Source of the DNA: Pseudomonas fluorescens
GTDB taxonomy: Bacteria > Pseudomonadota > Gammaproteobacteria > Pseudomonadales > Pseudomonadaceae
Direction: 5' to 3'
Assembly: GCF_902497785.1 (NCBI RefSeq)
Contig: NZ_CABVHK010000004.1
Span: forward strand, 124,001 to 188,000
DNA: 64,000 nucleotides
This document shows, piece after piece, positions 36,948 through 49,719 of this stretch. The notes under the pieces are model-generated. The model saw only the letters and a list, made by a program, of their open reading frames with translations, searched no databases and was not told the origin of the DNA. A program made the position numbers and the translations under genes. Each line of letters begins with the position of its first letter. Position 1 is the first letter of the stretch.

Positions 36948-38014
36948 GGCTCGCTGAGCACATGGGCGTGGCCGATGGTCGAAACGTGAACCGCGCTGCC
37001 GGTCGGCGGCGCGTACAGGCCCGAACTGCGCACCATCAACGAGCGGCCAGGCTGGTGGCCGGATTTCAACGGCTCCAGCTCCACGGTCAAGGTGCAGGTG
37101 TTGCCGCTGAAATCGCGCTCGGTCACCACGGCGCGACATCCGGCGACCTGCGCCGTATCGGGGACGAAGCTGGCCAGTTGCAACTGCTCGGGCCGCAGCA
37201 TGATCTGCGCGCAGCGGTTGTTGCGATGGTTGTTCACCGGGATCCGGCCCAGATCGCAATGGGCCCAACCGGCCTCGATTCTGGCCGGCATGACCACCGC
37301 CTCGCCGAGGAACAATGCGGTTTGTTCGTCGCCAGGGTAGCGGTAGAGGTCCAGCGGATGGCCTGACTGCACCAGTTCGCCCCCGCGCATGACCGCCAAC
37401 TGATCGGCAAACGACAGCGCTTCACTCTGGTCATGGGTGACCAGCAGGGTGGTGACCCCCGCGTCTGCCAGCAACTGCGCAACCAGTTTGCGCATGGCGG
37501 TGCGCAGCCCGGTGTCGAGGGCGGAAAACGGCTCATCCAGCAACATCAGGCGCGGCTGTTGCGCCAGGGCCCGTGCCAGCGCCACCCGTTGCTGCTGGCC
37601 CCCGGACAGCTCGTGGGGCCAACGCTTGGCCATGCTCGCATCCAGCGCCACGCTGTCCATTAATTCAGCGATGCGCTGTTGTTTCCTTGCGCCCCTGATC
37701 GACAGTCCGAAACCGATATTGGCGGCCACGCTCATGTGCGGGAACAGCGCACCATCCTGCGGCACATAGCCGATCTGGCGCTGGTGCGCCGGGACCTCGT
37801 GGGTGGCGTCGACCAGGGTCTGGCCATTGAGCGTCACGCGGCCAGAATCCGGAAATTCGAAGCCGGCGATCATTCGCAGCAGCGTGGATTTACCCGAACC
37901 GGACGGGCCGACGATCACCGTACGGCTGCCTGCAGGTATCGACAGGCTGACGTTTTCCAGGGCCCGGTGTGCGCCGTAGGACTTGCTCAGCGAATGCAAT
38001 TCAAGAGCGTTCAT
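36944..38014 (-). CDS. fbpC: Ferric iron ABC transporter ATP-binding protein
   Basis: A 356-residue ABC ATPase. GPSGSGKST is Walker [16 protein letters not shown] the signature and LMLLDEPF Walker B; a C-terminal TOBE-like regulatory domain follows (about 240-350). It powers the permease encoded just upstream (four-base overlap). The FbpABC type imports ferric ion taken from the periplasm. Its stop overlaps the convergent recombinase gene by four bases. Confidence 0.92.
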   Translation of the reverse strand: MNALELHSLSKSYGAHRALENVSLSIPAGSRTVIVGPSGSGKSTLLRMIAGFEFPDSGRVTLNGQTLVDATHEVPAHQRQIGYVPQDGALFPHMSVAANIGFGLSIRGARKQQRIAELMDSVALDASMAKRWPHELSGGQQQRVALARALAQQPRLMLLDEPFSALDTGLRTAMRKLVAQLLADAGVTTLLVTHDQSEALSFADQLAVMRGGELVQSGHPLDLYRYPGDEQTALFLGEAVVMPARIEAGWAHCDLGRIPVNNHRNNRCAQIMLRPEQLQLASFVPDTAQVAGCRAVVTERDFSGNTCTLTVELEPLKSGHQPGRSLMVRSSGLYAPPTGSAVHVSTIGHAHVLSEP

Positions 38015-39609
38015 CGGCCCGCCGTTCGTCTGGATTGGTGATAGAGGAGCCCGGTCAGCGGGAGTGACAGCACAATCATCAGCAAGGCGTAAGGCGCTGC
38101 GGCGGCGTAGTCGATTTCGCTGGTCAACGCCCAGAATCCGGTGGCCAGGGTGCGGGTACCGTTGGGGGCGAGCAGCAGGGTGGCGGTCAACTCATTGGTG
38201 ACCGCCAGGAAGACCAGCGCGGCGCCTGCGGCAGCCCCCGGCGCGGCCAGCCGCAGGGTGATCAGCCACAGCGCCCGACCCGGCGAACGGCCGAGGCTGC
38301 GGGCGATGTTCTCCAGCTCGATCGGCGCCTGGGCGATGCCCGCCCGCAAGCTCACCAGCGCGCGGGGCAAAAACATCAGCAGGTAGGCCAGCAGGACGGT
38401 GATCGTAGTCTGATAAATCGGCCGGGCGAACTGCACGGTGACCGTCACCAGCGCTAGCGCAACGACAATGCCCGGCAACGAGCTGGTGATGTAATTGCAG
38501 CTTTCGAGGATCCGTTGCAGTCGCCCCGGCGAGCGGATCGACAGCCAGGCAATCGGGATCGCGGCACAGGTAGTCAGTGCCGCACCGGCGATGGCGAGGA
38601 GTAAAGTTTGCTCCAGCGCCGGCATCAGCTCGGCCATCTGCCAGACCGTCGCGCCACCGGCGACCAGCCACTTGCCCAAGGTGAACAACGGCACACCCAG
38701 CGCGAGGGCGCACGTCACGACCAGCAAGGCCAGCGCGAGCGCCATTGCCCGGGGTTTCAAACACACGACGCGCTGTTCGCGGGCCGTTCCCGACCCGACC
38801 CGGGCGTAACGTGCCGTGCCCCGAGCTGCCGACTCCACGGTGAGCATCGCCAGGCAGCACAGCGCGAGCACGCCAGCGAGCATGTGCGCGGCGGGGCCAT
38901 TGAAGGTGGATTTGAACTGATCGAAGATCGCGGTGGTAAAGGTGTCGAAGCGGATCATCGCGTACAGGCCATATTCGGCCAGCAGGTGCAGCCCGACCAG
39001 TAGAGCGCCGCCGCAGATGGCCAGGCGCAGTTGCGGCAACACCACCCGGAAAAACACCGCCCAAGGCTTGAGGCCCATGGATTGCGCGACATCTTCGATG
39101 GCCGGATCAAGCCGGCGCAGGGTCGCCGCAATCGGCAAGTAAAGAAACGGGAAGTAGGCGATCACCGAGATCAACACCCCGGCGAACAGCCCGTGAATGG
39201 GCGGCACCAGGCTGACCCAGGCGTAGCTGTGAACGAAGGCCGGGACGGCCAGCGGTGCGGTGGCCAGCAGCGACCACCCACGGCGTCCCGGCAGATTGCT
39301 GCGTTCGGTCAGCCACGCCAGCGTCACGCCCAGCGCGACGCACAAGGGAATCGTGATCAGCACCAGCAACAGGGTGTTGATCAGCAGCTCACCGACCCTT
39401 GGCCGCCAGACCAGCGTTGTCAGAGTGGTCCAGCCGGTCTCCAGGGCAACGCCAATGATGAAAGCAATTGGCAGCAGTGCCAGCAGGGAAACCAGCACCG
39501 ACAGGCCGATGACCCACACACCGCCGCGGCCCGCAAACAATCGGCGGGCGCGGCGATGCAAATGTTCAGAGGGCGCCGCAGCGACGCCCGCCGGTAGCGT
39601 TTCAGGCAT
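38011..39609 (-). CDS. fbpB: Ferric iron ABC transporter permease
   Basis: A 532-residue inner-membrane permease with about 12 helices in two homologous halves, each with an EAA-type loop ([20 protein letters not shown] in the second half). This fused two-domain form is usual for FbpB/AfuB. ATG 39609 is four bases after the fbpA stop and its own stop overlaps fbpC. Together with FbpA and FbpC it makes a complete importer. Confidence 0.92.
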   Translation of the reverse strand: MPETLPAGVAAAPSEHLHRRARRLFAGRGGVWVIGLSVLVSLLALLPIAFIIGVALETGWTTLTTLVWRPRVGELLINTLLLVLITIPLCVALGVTLAWLTERSNLPGRRGWSLLATAPLAVPAFVHSYAWVSLVPPIHGLFAGVLISVIAYFPFLYLPIAATLRRLDPAIEDVAQSMGLKPWAVFFRVVLPQLRLAICGGALLVGLHLLAEYGLYAMIRFDTFTTAIFDQFKSTFNGPAAHMLAGVLALCCLAMLTVESAARGTARYARVGSGTAREQRVVCLKPRAMALALALLVVTCALALGVPLFTLGKWLVAGGATVWQMAELMPALEQTLLLAIAGAALTTCAAIPIAWLSIRSPGRLQRILESCNYITSSLPGIVVALALVTVTVQFARPIYQTTITVLLAYLLMFLPRALVSLRAGIAQAPIELENIARSLGRSPGRALWLITLRLAAPGAAAGAALVFLAVTNELTATLLLAPNGTRTLATGFWALTSEIDYAAAAPYALLMIVLSLPLTGLLYHQSRRTAGR

Positions 39610-39613
39610 CACT

Positions 39614-40627
39614 TCAGAGCAGTCCGGCCTGTGTCATCAGCTCCACGGCTTTCTTGCTGTCGAGTCTGGACGCATCGACTTTCGGCGCGTCGAGCTGTTG
39701 CAGAGGCACCAGTTTGGGGTTGGATTCAGCGTTTTTGCCCACCGCATACTCGAACGAATTACCGGTCTTGAGGATGGCCTGGCCGTCTTTGCCGGTGACC
39801 CATTTGAGGAACGCCTGGGCTTGGTCCTTGTGTTGACTGGATGCCAGCACACCGCCACCGGAAATGCTGACAAAAGCGCCCGGATCCTGATGTTTGAAGT
39901 AGTGCAGGGCGGTGTTCTGGCTGTTTTCGCCGGTTTTGGCCTGATCGCCAAAGCGGTAATAGTGATAAATGACGCCGCTGTCGACCTGCCCGGCGTTGAC
40001 CGCCTTGAGCACGGAACTGTTGCCCCGATACGCAGTGAAGTTGTTTTTCATGCCCTTCAACCACGCCAGGGTCGCGGTTTCGCCCTTGAGCGCCAGCACC
40101 GCCGCGACAATCGCCTGAAAGTCGGCGCCCGCCGGCGAGGCCGCCCAGCGTCCTTTCCATTTAGCCTCGGCGAGCTCCATCAGCGACTTCGGCAACTCGG
40201 CCTCCGGCAGCTTGCCCGGGTTGTAGACGAACACCGTGGAGCGCGCAGCGATGCCTACCCACTGGCCGTGGGCCGGACGGTACGCCGCGTCGACTTGTTC
40301 CAGCGTGGTGGGTGCCACCGGCGCAAACAGTCCGGCATTGTCCACCAGCACCATGGCCGGGGAGTTTTCGGTGAGGAACACGTCGGCCGGCGACGCCGGG
40401 CCTTCCTGGACGATCTGATTGCCCATTTCGGTGTCGTCGCCGTTGCGCACCGTGAACTTGATGCCCGTCTCCTTGGTGAAACCTTCGATCCAGGCTTTGG
40501 TCAGGCTTTCGTGCTGGGCGTTGTAGACCACGATACCGTCGGTGTCAGCAGCGTACAGCTGACCGGCGCTAAGCAAGGTAGTGGCGAGCAGGGCTTTTTT
40601 CAGGAACGAAGGGAGAGGGCAATTCAT
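39614..40627 (-). CDS. fbpA: Periplasmic ferric iron-binding protein
   Basis: A 337-residue binding protein with a signal peptide ([19 protein letters not shown], cut near 27). The mature start [16 protein letters not shown] is typical of FbpA. YHYYRFGD carries Tyr223-Tyr224 (precursor numbering), the tyrosine pair that binds Fe(III) in this family. ATG 40627 is chosen since the signal peptide begins there. A Fur-box-like stretch lies about 75 bp upstream, which fits iron repression. Confidence 0.93.
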   Translation of the reverse strand: MNCPLPSFLKKALLATTLLSAGQLYAADTDGIVVYNAQHESLTKAWIEGFTKETGIKFTVRNGDDTEMGNQIVQEGPASPADVFLTENSPAMVLVDNAGLFAPVAPTTLEQVDAAYRPAHGQWVGIAARSTVFVYNPGKLPEAELPKSLMELAEAKWKGRWAASPAGADFQAIVAAVLALKGETATLAWLKGMKNNFTAYRGNSSVLKAVNAGQVDSGVIYHYYRFGDQAKTGENSQNTALHYFKHQDPGAFVSISGGGVLASSQHKDQAQAFLKWVTGKDGQAILKTGNSFEYAVGKNAESNPKLVPLQQLDAPKVDASRLDSKKAVELMTQAGLL

Positions 40628-40700
40628 GCGGTGGCGGCTCCGGTTATTATTAGAATCGTGCACGCGGACAGACCAAAAGAGTCGTCACTGAGTGTAGGCC

Positions 40701-40719
40701 AATACGAATGATTTGCAGG
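40701..40719 (-). promoter_or_regulatory. Possible Fur box upstream of fbpA
   Basis: The minus strand reads GCAAATCATTCGTATT, which partly matches the 7-1-7 Fur consensus halves (ATCATT and a degenerate partner). It lies between the pqiC end and the fbpA start, where an iron-regulated promoter is expected. The match is imperfect. Confidence 0.3.
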
Positions 40720-40721
40720 CG

Positions 40722-41282
40722 CTAGGGCTCCGATGGGCAACCTTTTTGTGTGCTGCTCGCCGCCCGGCTGATCAAGGCGGCCAATCGCCTGACGTTGTTC
40801 TGTTGGGCAATCACCAAGTCATCGATTGAAGGCCCGGACGGCGTTTGCAAACGGCTGCGGCAGCTGACCAGCGCACTGTCGCCTTCGCCGGTGCCGCGCA
40901 GGCGCCATTTGACGTCCATCAGCGCGTACTGACCGGGAATCGAATCGAAACGCTGCACATCCACGCGCACCGACACCTTGCGTTGCGCAGGGCTGCTGGC
41001 CAGTTGGTCGACCAGAGCGCTACGCAATTCATCCACCAGGCTTGCGGCCCACCATTGGGTCTCAAGTATGGCCAGGCCGCTGTTGCCCTGACGGATGACA
41101 AGCTGCGGCCGATCAACCTGAGGCGGCACGCTCAGGCCCTCGATCTGGATCTCCCCGCCGTTACCCCGAGCCGTGCCACCGGGCTGCGCCGGGGTCAGGG
41201 TGTGAAACTGAATCGGCTCACTGCGACAGGCGGCGAGTAGCAGGAGCGTAGCGACCAACGTGATCTTCAACGAAACAGCCAT
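40722..41282 (-). CDS. pqiC: PqiC-type outer-membrane lipoprotein
   Basis: A 186-residue lipoprotein (ATLLLLAAC, lipid Cys19) of the PqiC/YmbA family. Family members anchor the PqiB tunnel at the outer membrane for lipid transport between membranes. FHTLTPAQ after the signal and VSVRVDVQRFDSIPG are family blocks. It follows pqiB by 17 bp as the last gene of the pqi operon. Confidence 0.88.
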   Translation of the reverse strand: MAVSLKITLVATLLLLAACRSEPIQFHTLTPAQPGGTARGNGGEIQIEGLSVPPQVDRPQLVIRQGNSGLAILETQWWAASLVDELRSALVDQLASSPAQRKVSVRVDVQRFDSIPGQYALMDVKWRLRGTGEGDSALVSCRSRLQTPSGPSIDDLVIAQQNNVRRLAALISRAASSTQKGCPSEP

Positions 41283-41299
41283 GGGTGAAGCTCCTGTGG

Positions 41300-42955
41300 T
41301 CATTTGCGCGGTGGCGCCTTCAAGTCAATCGGCTCGGCATTGTCCGGGCGCCCGCGGATCAGCGATTCCGGATGCCGGCCCAGGTAATCCGAGAGCTCAC
41401 GCAAGGAGCGCGACATGCGTCCGAGTTCGTCCAGGGTCTGGGTCAACTGTTCGCGTTGCGGCGAATCTTCGGCGAGGGTCGAGCTGGCCGATTGCAGGGT
41501 CTTGCTGACATCCGCCAGCGTGGTCTGCACGCCGGGCAGGGTCTTGGCATTGAATTGCGCGAGGCCTTTGCGCAGTTCGACCAGGTTGCTGTCGAGATTG
41601 CCGGCGATGCGACCGATTGGCAGATCGTTGATTTTGGTGACCATGGCTTCGAGTTTTTCCTGCAACTGCTCGAGGCTTCCGGGAACGGTCGGGATGGAGA
41701 CGGGGCGGGCGGAGGGGTCGAACACGACCTTCTCGGCTTTGGGATAGAAGTCGAGCGCGATGTACAGCTGACCGGTCAACAGGTTGCCGCTGCGCGCCTG
41801 GGCCCGCAGGCCGTTTTCGATGAACGTGCCCATGAGCCTGACGCCGGCGGCTTCATCGTTGGGGTCATGTTTCAACACCTCAAGCATTTTGATGTGCGCC
41901 TGACCGAGCCGTTGCGGGTAGATCACGATGCCGACATTCACTGGAAAACTGCGTTTTTTTGCATCGAAATCCAGATTGACCGACACCACCCGGCCGAACT
42001 CGATGCCGAGAAATTCCACCGGTGCCCCGACCTTGAGCCCGCGCAAAGCCTGGTCGAAACGCAAGCTCAGGTATTGCCCCTTGCCGTTCGGTGGGGCAAG
42101 GGCGGTTTGCTGGTCTTCAAACAGCTCGAAGGTTTTTTCTTCGTTGGCCGCTACATCGTTGGGGCTGTATTCCGGCGCGCGGAAAGCGATGCCGCCGACC
42201 AAAATAGAGGACAACGATTCGGTCTTCACCGCAAACCCGTTGGCGCCGACATTCACGTCGATCCCGCTGGCGTTCCAGAATCGGGTGTTTTCGGTGACGT
42301 AGGCATCATTGGGCGAGTGAATGAACACTTCGATATTCACGCCTTTGCCGTCAGCGTCCAGGGCATACGCCACCACTTGTCCCACCGGTATCTTGCGGAA
42401 GTAGACGGGCGAGCCGATGTCCAGCGACCCCAGGTCCTCGGTGTGCAGCATGAAGCGTTTGCCGGGCTCGCCATACGTGATCGGCGGCGGGTTTTCCAGA
42501 CCGATGAAGTTCTTGGCCCGGGCATTGGCCTGGCCGATGTCGGCGCCAATGTAGTCCCCGGACAACAGGGTATCGATGCCGGACACACCGCCGGCGCCGA
42601 TACGCGGCCGCACCACCCAGAATTGCGAGTCTTCCCGGGTAAAGCTTTCCGCCTGCTTGGCGAGTTTGATCGTGGCGTTGACGCTCTTCTGGTCGTCGCT
42701 CAGCTCGACGTCGGACACATGCCCGATCACCACGTTGCGGTATTTGACCTCGGTCTTGTTGGCGGTCAGGCCGCTGCCGGTCTTGAAGGTTACGGTGATG
42801 GTGGGGCCTTCCTGCAGGATGCTGTGCACCACCAGCGAAATGCCCACCAATACGGCAACGATAGGCACGATCCATACCAGCGACACGCTGAATCGCCGCG
42901 TTTTGATCGGGGCCTGCCCGGGGACCAGCGGCCCGTCAGTGACTTGCGACTTCAT
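41300..42955 (-). CDS. pqiB: PqiB, MCE-domain lipid-transport protein
   Basis: A 551-residue protein with one N-terminal transmembrane helix (VSLVWIVPIVAVLVGISLVV), three MCE domains (first at GPTITVTFKTGSGLTANKTE, third near GLKVGAPVEFLGIEFGRVVS) and a long C-terminal helical region. In E. coli PqiB forms a hexameric tunnel across the periplasm that carries phospholipids. Its start overlaps the second pqiA-like gene by 20 bp. Confidence 0.93.
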   Translation of the reverse strand: MKSQVTDGPLVPGQAPIKTRRFSVSLVWIVPIVAVLVGISLVVHSILQEGPTITVTFKTGSGLTANKTEVKYRNVVIGHVSDVELSDDQKSVNATIKLAKQAESFTREDSQFWVVRPRIGAGGVSGIDTLLSGDYIGADIGQANARAKNFIGLENPPPITYGEPGKRFMLHTEDLGSLDIGSPVYFRKIPVGQVVAYALDADGKGVNIEVFIHSPNDAYVTENTRFWNASGIDVNVGANGFAVKTESLSSILVGGIAFRAPEYSPNDVAANEEKTFELFEDQQTALAPPNGKGQYLSLRFDQALRGLKVGAPVEFLGIEFGRVVSVNLDFDAKKRSFPVNVGIVIYPQRLGQAHIKMLEVLKHDPNDEAAGVRLMGTFIENGLRAQARSGNLLTGQLYIALDFYPKAEKVVFDPSARPVSIPTVPGSLEQLQEKLEAMVTKINDLPIGRIAGNLDSNLVELRKGLAQFNAKTLPGVQTTLADVSKTLQSASSTLAEDSPQREQLTQTLDELGRMSRSLRELSDYLGRHPESLIRGRPDNAEPIDLKAPPRK

Positions 42956-43586
42956 CCATGACCTCCTCATTGTTCGAATGTTGTTGGTCCCAGATCAGAC
43001 GCGGGTCGAAACTCATCGCCGAGAGCATGGTAAACACCACCACCAGTCCAAAAAACAGAATGCCCAGGCGCGGTTCGATATCGGCCAGGGCTTGAAATTT
43101 CACCAGCGACGCCACCAACGCGACGACGATGACGTCGAGCATTGACCAGTAGCCGATGACCTCGACGAACCGGTACATCTTCGAACGTTCCTCGCGCGCC
43201 CACAGGCTGCCGCGCTGTACGGTGACCAGCAACAGGGTCAGGGCGACGAACTTGATGCCGGGCACCGCGATGCTGGCGATGAAAATGATCAGGGCGATGT
43301 CCCAGGCGCCGTGCTGCCAGAAATCCAGCACACCGCCCATGATCGTGCTGTCGGCGCCGTTGCCGACCATTTTGGTGTTCATCACCGGCAACAGATTGGC
43401 CGGGATGTAGAACACCAGCGACGCCAGCAGGTAGGCCCAGGTGCGGGTCAGTGCGTTGGTTTTGCGCCGATGCAGCGGCTCACCGCAGCGCTCGCATTCG
43501 CTGGGTTCACCGGTCATGTCACAGGCCAGGCCGCAGCTGTGGCAGAGGCACAGGTTGAGTTCGCTCGCGACCGGAGGCGTTGTCAT
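42936..43586 (-). CDS. pqiA: PqiA-like membrane protein, second half
   Basis: A 216-residue PqiA-domain protein. A zinc-ribbon (CHSCGLACD, then CERCGEPL) precedes about four transmembrane helices (RTWAYLLASLVFYIPANLLP). E. coli PqiA is a single 417-residue protein with two such halves; here the halves are separate genes joined by an ATGA overlap, and this one matches the C-terminal half in position. It should act with PqiB in inner-membrane lipid delivery. Confidence 0.88.
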   Translation of the reverse strand: MTTPPVASELNLCLCHSCGLACDMTGEPSECERCGEPLHRRKTNALTRTWAYLLASLVFYIPANLLPVMNTKMVGNGADSTIMGGVLDFWQHGAWDIALIIFIASIAVPGIKFVALTLLLVTVQRGSLWAREERSKMYRFVEVIGYWSMLDVIVVALVASLVKFQALADIEPRLGILFFGLVVVFTMLSAMSFDPRLIWDQQHSNNEEVMDEVASH

Positions 43587-44179
43587 AAAACGTCCCATAG
43601 TTCACGGACATCGCGCCCGGCAATGCGGATCATCATCAGGCTGAGGATGGCCAGGGCGAACAGGCCGATGCCGGGCAACACGTCGAGCAATCCGGCGAGC
43701 TTGATCACGGCAACCATCGCCCCCAGCAGGCAGACCTCGAGCATGCTCCAGGGCCGCAGGGTTTCCAGCCAGCGCATACAGAATCTGAAACCCGGCGAGC
43801 GCCGCGAGGCGAGGGCGTAGCTCAGCACCCAGATCAGCAAGAGCAACTGGATAATTGGCGCGATGATCATCGAGATGGCCGCGACCATGGCGATGAACGT
43901 GATCGGGCCCAGACTCAGGGCCAGCACCGAATCCCAGAGCGTCGCACTGTTTTTCAGGCCCTTGAGACTGATGCTCATGACCGGATAGAAATTGGCGAAA
44001 ACCCACAGCATCAAGGCGGTGACTGTCAACGCCAGCCGCTGCTGCACCGTCAGGCCGTTATAACGCTGAAGCACGCCGCCGCAGCGGGTACACAGGGTTT
44101 TCTGATGTTTGGCGAGCGTGACTTTTTGATACACACAGTCGCAGTGCTCGCAGATGATCAGTTGGTCAGTCGTAGCCAT
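43583..44179 (-). CDS. pqiA: PqiA-like membrane protein, first half
   Basis: A 198-residue PqiA-domain protein with an N-terminal four-Cys zinc ribbon (CEHCDCVYQ, then CTRCGGVL) and about four helices (LMLWVFANFYPVMSISLKG). It is the first gene of the pqi operon and corresponds to the N-terminal half of fused PqiA. ATG 44179 is used because the zinc-ribbon domain starts right after it. Confidence 0.87.
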   Translation of the reverse strand: MATTDQLIICEHCDCVYQKVTLAKHQKTLCTRCGGVLQRYNGLTVQQRLALTVTALMLWVFANFYPVMSISLKGLKNSATLWDSVLALSLGPITFIAMVAAISMIIAPIIQLLLLIWVLSYALASRRSPGFRFCMRWLETLRPWSMLEVCLLGAMVAVIKLAGLLDVLPGIGLFALAILSLMMIRIAGRDVRELWDVL

Positions 44180-44307
44180 AGGCCGCACTCGCCAGGAGAT
44201 GGGAAAGTCAGAGCACTCCCTCAATATAGAAGTGCATCGCGAATGAGCAAATCGAAAGACTCAAACGCCTGATCAATCGCGTGATCGTTGTTTGCGGCCA
44301 CTGCGGC

Positions 44308-44583
44308 GCCAAACTGCCGGAGGCACTCTATTACTCTGGATTTGCACCGTTCCCATGTGGGAGCGAGCCTGCTCGCGAATGCGGTGGGTCAGCCAACAGC
44401 AATGCTGAATGTGCGGCCGCCTTCGCGAGCAGGCTCGCTCCCACCGCCAAACTGCCGGAGGCACTCTATTACTCTGGATTTGCACCGTTCCCCTGTGGGA
44501 GCGAGCCTGCTCGCGAATGCGGTGGGTCAGCCAACAGCAATGCTGAATGTGGGGCCGCCTTCGCGAGCAGGCTCGCTCCCACA
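44308..44583. repeat. 138-bp tandem duplication containing family B hairpins
   Basis: Two consecutive copies of a 138-bp unit (44308-44445 and 44446-44583) that differ at about two positions. Each unit begins GCCAAACTGCCGGAGGCACT and contains one complete family B hairpin with arms TGTGGGAGCGAGCCTGCTCG and complement. The near identity points to a recent duplication. It fills the space between the pqi operon and the polyamine oxidase gene (44180-44593), where no gene is seen. Confidence 0.9.
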
Positions 44584-44593
44584 GGGGAACGCG

Positions 44594-47092
<2,499 letters not shown>

Positions 47093-47114
47093 GGTGTGTG
47101 AAACGCAGATGGTT

Positions 47115-48473
47115 TCAGACACTCAGCAGCAAAAACTCCCGCTCCCAGGAGCTGATCACGCGCTTGAAGTTTTCATGTTCAGCGCGCTTGACCGCGACAT
47201 AACCACGGACGAATTTGCTGCCCAGATACCGGCCGATGGTTTCGCTTTCTTCCATCTGTGTCAGGGCGTCTTCGATGGTGATCGGCAGGCGCAGGTTGCG
47301 CCGCTCATAGGCGCGGCCCTGCACCGCAGCGCTTGGCTCGACCCGTTCGACCATGCCGAGGTAGCCGCACAACAAGCTCGCGGCAATTGCCAGATACGGG
47401 TTGGCATCGGCGCCGGGCAAGCGGTTTTCCACGCGCATCGCATCAGGGCTGGAGGTCGGCACACGCAGGCCGACGGTGCGGTTTTCTTCGCCCCATTCGA
47501 CGTTCACCGGCGCCGAGGTGTCCGGCAGGAAGCGGCGGAACGAGTTGACGTTGGGGGCGAACATTGGCAGCACTTTCGGAATGTATTTCTGCAAGCCGCC
47601 GATGTGATGCAGGAACAGCTCGCTCATCTGCCCGTCGGCATTGACGAAAATCGGCTGACCGGTGGCGATGTCCACCACGCTCTGGTGAATGTGCATGGCG
47701 CTGCCCGGCTCGTCGCCAATCGGCTTCGCCATGAACGTCGCCGCGACGTTGTGCTTGAGCGCCGCTTCGCGCATCGTGCGTTTGAACACGGTGATCTGGT
47801 CGGCCAGGTCCAGCGCGTCGCCATGGCGGAAGTTGATTTCCATCTGCGCCGGGCCGTCTTCGTGGATCAGCGTATCGAGGTCCAGGCCTTGCAGCTCGCA
47901 CCAGTCATAGACGTCTTCAAACAGCGGGTCGAACTCGTTGGCGGCGTCGATGGAAAACGACTGACGACCACTTTCCGCGCGGCCCGAGCGGCCCATCGGT
48001 GCCTTCAGCGGCAAGTCCGGGTCTTCACAGCGTTGGGTCAGGTAAAACTCCATCTCCGGCGCGACAATCGGCCGCCAGCCTTTGTCGGTGTACAGCTGCA
48101 GCACTTTCTTCAGCACGTTGCGTGGCGATAACTCGATCGGGTTGCCGAACTTGTCGAAGGTGTCGTGGATCACGATCGCAGTAGGTTCGATGGCCCATGG
48201 AATCACGTAGACCGCGTCGGAAACCGGTTTGCAGACCATGTCGATGTCGGCGGGGTCGAGCAGGTCGTAGTAGATGTCGTCGTCGACGAAGTCCCCGGTT
48301 ACCGTTTGCAAAAGCACACTTTCCGGCAGGCGCATGCCTCGCTCATGCAGGAACTTGTTGGTGGGTGCAATCTTGCCGCGTGCAATGCCGGTCAGGTCAC
48401 TGACGACGCACTCGACTTCGGTAATCTTGTGATCTTTCAGCCACGTCAGCAGCTGATCGAAAGGGACATTCAT
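47115..48473 (-). CDS. Gamma-glutamylpolyamine synthetase (glutamine synthetase family)
   Basis: A 452-residue member of the glutamine synthetase superfamily. IVAPEMEFYL, GPAQMEINFRHGDAL, GSAMHIHQSVVD and EWGEENRTVGLRVP are the metal and ATP site blocks. True GlnA features such as the adenylylation Tyr loop are not evident. Pseudomonas has several such ligases that attach glutamate to putrescine or other polyamines; nearby puuB and potF support that role. ATG 48473 is preferred over earlier codons that lack protein-like sequence. Confidence 0.88.
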   Translation of the reverse strand: MNVPFDQLLTWLKDHKITEVECVVSDLTGIARGKIAPTNKFLHERGMRLPESVLLQTVTGDFVDDDIYYDLLDPADIDMVCKPVSDAVYVIPWAIEPTAIVIHDTFDKFGNPIELSPRNVLKKVLQLYTDKGWRPIVAPEMEFYLTQRCEDPDLPLKAPMGRSGRAESGRQSFSIDAANEFDPLFEDVYDWCELQGLDLDTLIHEDGPAQMEINFRHGDALDLADQITVFKRTMREAALKHNVAATFMAKPIGDEPGSAMHIHQSVVDIATGQPIFVNADGQMSELFLHHIGGLQKYIPKVLPMFAPNVNSFRRFLPDTSAPVNVEWGEENRTVGLRVPTSSPDAMRVENRLPGADANPYLAIAASLLCGYLGMVERVEPSAAVQGRAYERRNLRLPITIEDALTQMEESETIGRYLGSKFVRGYVAVKRAEHENFKRVISSWEREFLLLSV

Positions 48474-48634
48474 AAAGACCTCGTTATTGGTTTTATTAAC
48501 GCCGGGGAGGGTGGTTTCATCCGCCACGCACTTCCCCTGGAACGCGTTGACGACTATCTTGGGCGAGCCTTGCCGATCCATCTATCCACTTTCAGCAGCA
48601 CCAAAACGCACCAAACGAGTGCGTAAGGTCACCC

Positions 48635-49540
48635 ATGACAGCGTTCAATCCCTTACACGTTCAAGCGTTCAACACCGCCGATGTCGCCGAGCAAATCCGC
48701 GCTACACCGGGGTGGGTCCAGCATTACCAGCAGATGTCCCCGGGGCATTTCGCCGGGCGAGTGCGCTATCTGGACTTGCAGGGCGTGGAGATTTACGAAG
48801 AACACATGAACACCCGCGTGGAGCAGAATTTCAGCGCGCCGGAGGGGTCGTTGGCGTTCTGTTTCGATCGCAGCGACAACGCGCTGTACGTGTTGAACGA
48901 AGAAAGCCGCAACATCTGGATCACGCCGGAGAACTATCAGGAAATCGCCGTGGTGTTCGGGCCGGCGTTCGTTCAGCGTCATGGTCTGAATGTCGCCCGG
49001 CTTGAGGGGCTGTTCATGGCGCCGCTGAATTCGCAGCAGAACGCGCTGTTCAGCCGCTGGCTCAGCGGAACCTTGACCCGCTTGGCCCAGACCCTCGATC
49101 CACCGAGTCGGGAAGCGTTGACCCAGCAGTTGCTCGAAGACTGCCTGTACATTCTCGACAACGCCTGTATCTGCCTCGATCGCGGCGGTTTGCAGCGCCG
49201 CGCTGAAGAACGGGCGGTGATGAAGCGCATCGGCGGATGGGCGGCGGATTCCCCGGAAGAAACCCTCAACCTGATGGAGCTGTCCCAGGTCGCCGGGGTG
49301 TCATTGCGGCAGTTGCAACATGCGTTCAAGGCCTATACCGGCATGACGCCCACCCATTGGTTACGCCTGCGCCGGCTCAACAGTGCTCACCGCGAATTGC
49401 TCAATCGCTCACCGATGGACACTACCGTGGCGCAAGTGGCGATGCAGTGGTCGTTCTGGCATCTGGGGCGTTTTTCCAGCAGCTACCGCGCGTTGTTCAA
49501 AGAGCTGCCGAGTGAAACGCTCAAGCGTACCCGCGCTTGA
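48635..49540 (+). CDS. AraC family regulator
   Basis: A 301-residue regulator with an N-terminal sensing domain (about 1-200) and a C-terminal HTH pair (LSQVAGVSLRQLQHAFKAYT; VAQVAMQWSFWHLGRFSSSY). It is divergent from the glutamine-synthetase-like gene across a 161-bp gap and is the likely regulator of the polyamine genes. It resembles EutR/FeaR-type members that respond to amines, but the effector is inferred from context only. Confidence 0.88.
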   Translation: MTAFNPLHVQAFNTADVAEQIRATPGWVQHYQQMSPGHFAGRVRYLDLQGVEIYEEHMNTRVEQNFSAPEGSLAFCFDRSDNALYVLNEESRNIWITPENYQEIAVVFGPAFVQRHGLNVARLEGLFMAPLNSQQNALFSRWLSGTLTRLAQTLDPPSREALTQQLLEDCLYILDNACICLDRGGLQRRAEERAVMKRIGGWAADSPEETLNLMELSQVAGVSLRQLQHAFKAYTGMTPTHWLRLRRLNSAHRELLNRSPMDTTVAQVAMQWSFWHLGRFSSSYRALFKELPSETLKRTRA

Positions 49541-49719
49541 CTCATTCCCCTGTGGAATTGCACAGCAATCCTGATGTGGGGCCACTGCGTGACCCGGCGG
49601 GAGCGAGCTCCCTCGCCACAGGGATTTTTGTGAACTGATGGCCGTCAGTCTTAAGTCGGGGGAGGGCGAGCGGGGCTGATCTACACTTTCTGATGGCTGA
49701 GCATTGACCGGAGGTCATC

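Noticed and set aside
44281..44345. A zinc-ribbon-like start (VCGHCGAKL) on the plus strand
   Set aside because: The frame continues straight into the tandem hairpin repeats and has no conserved domain; likely chance or a tiny remnant.
49590..49621. A further family B repeat after the AraC gene
   Set aside because: Only scattered matches (GGGAGCGAGCTCCCTCGCCA) remain and there is no clear paired arm, so it is too degraded to list.
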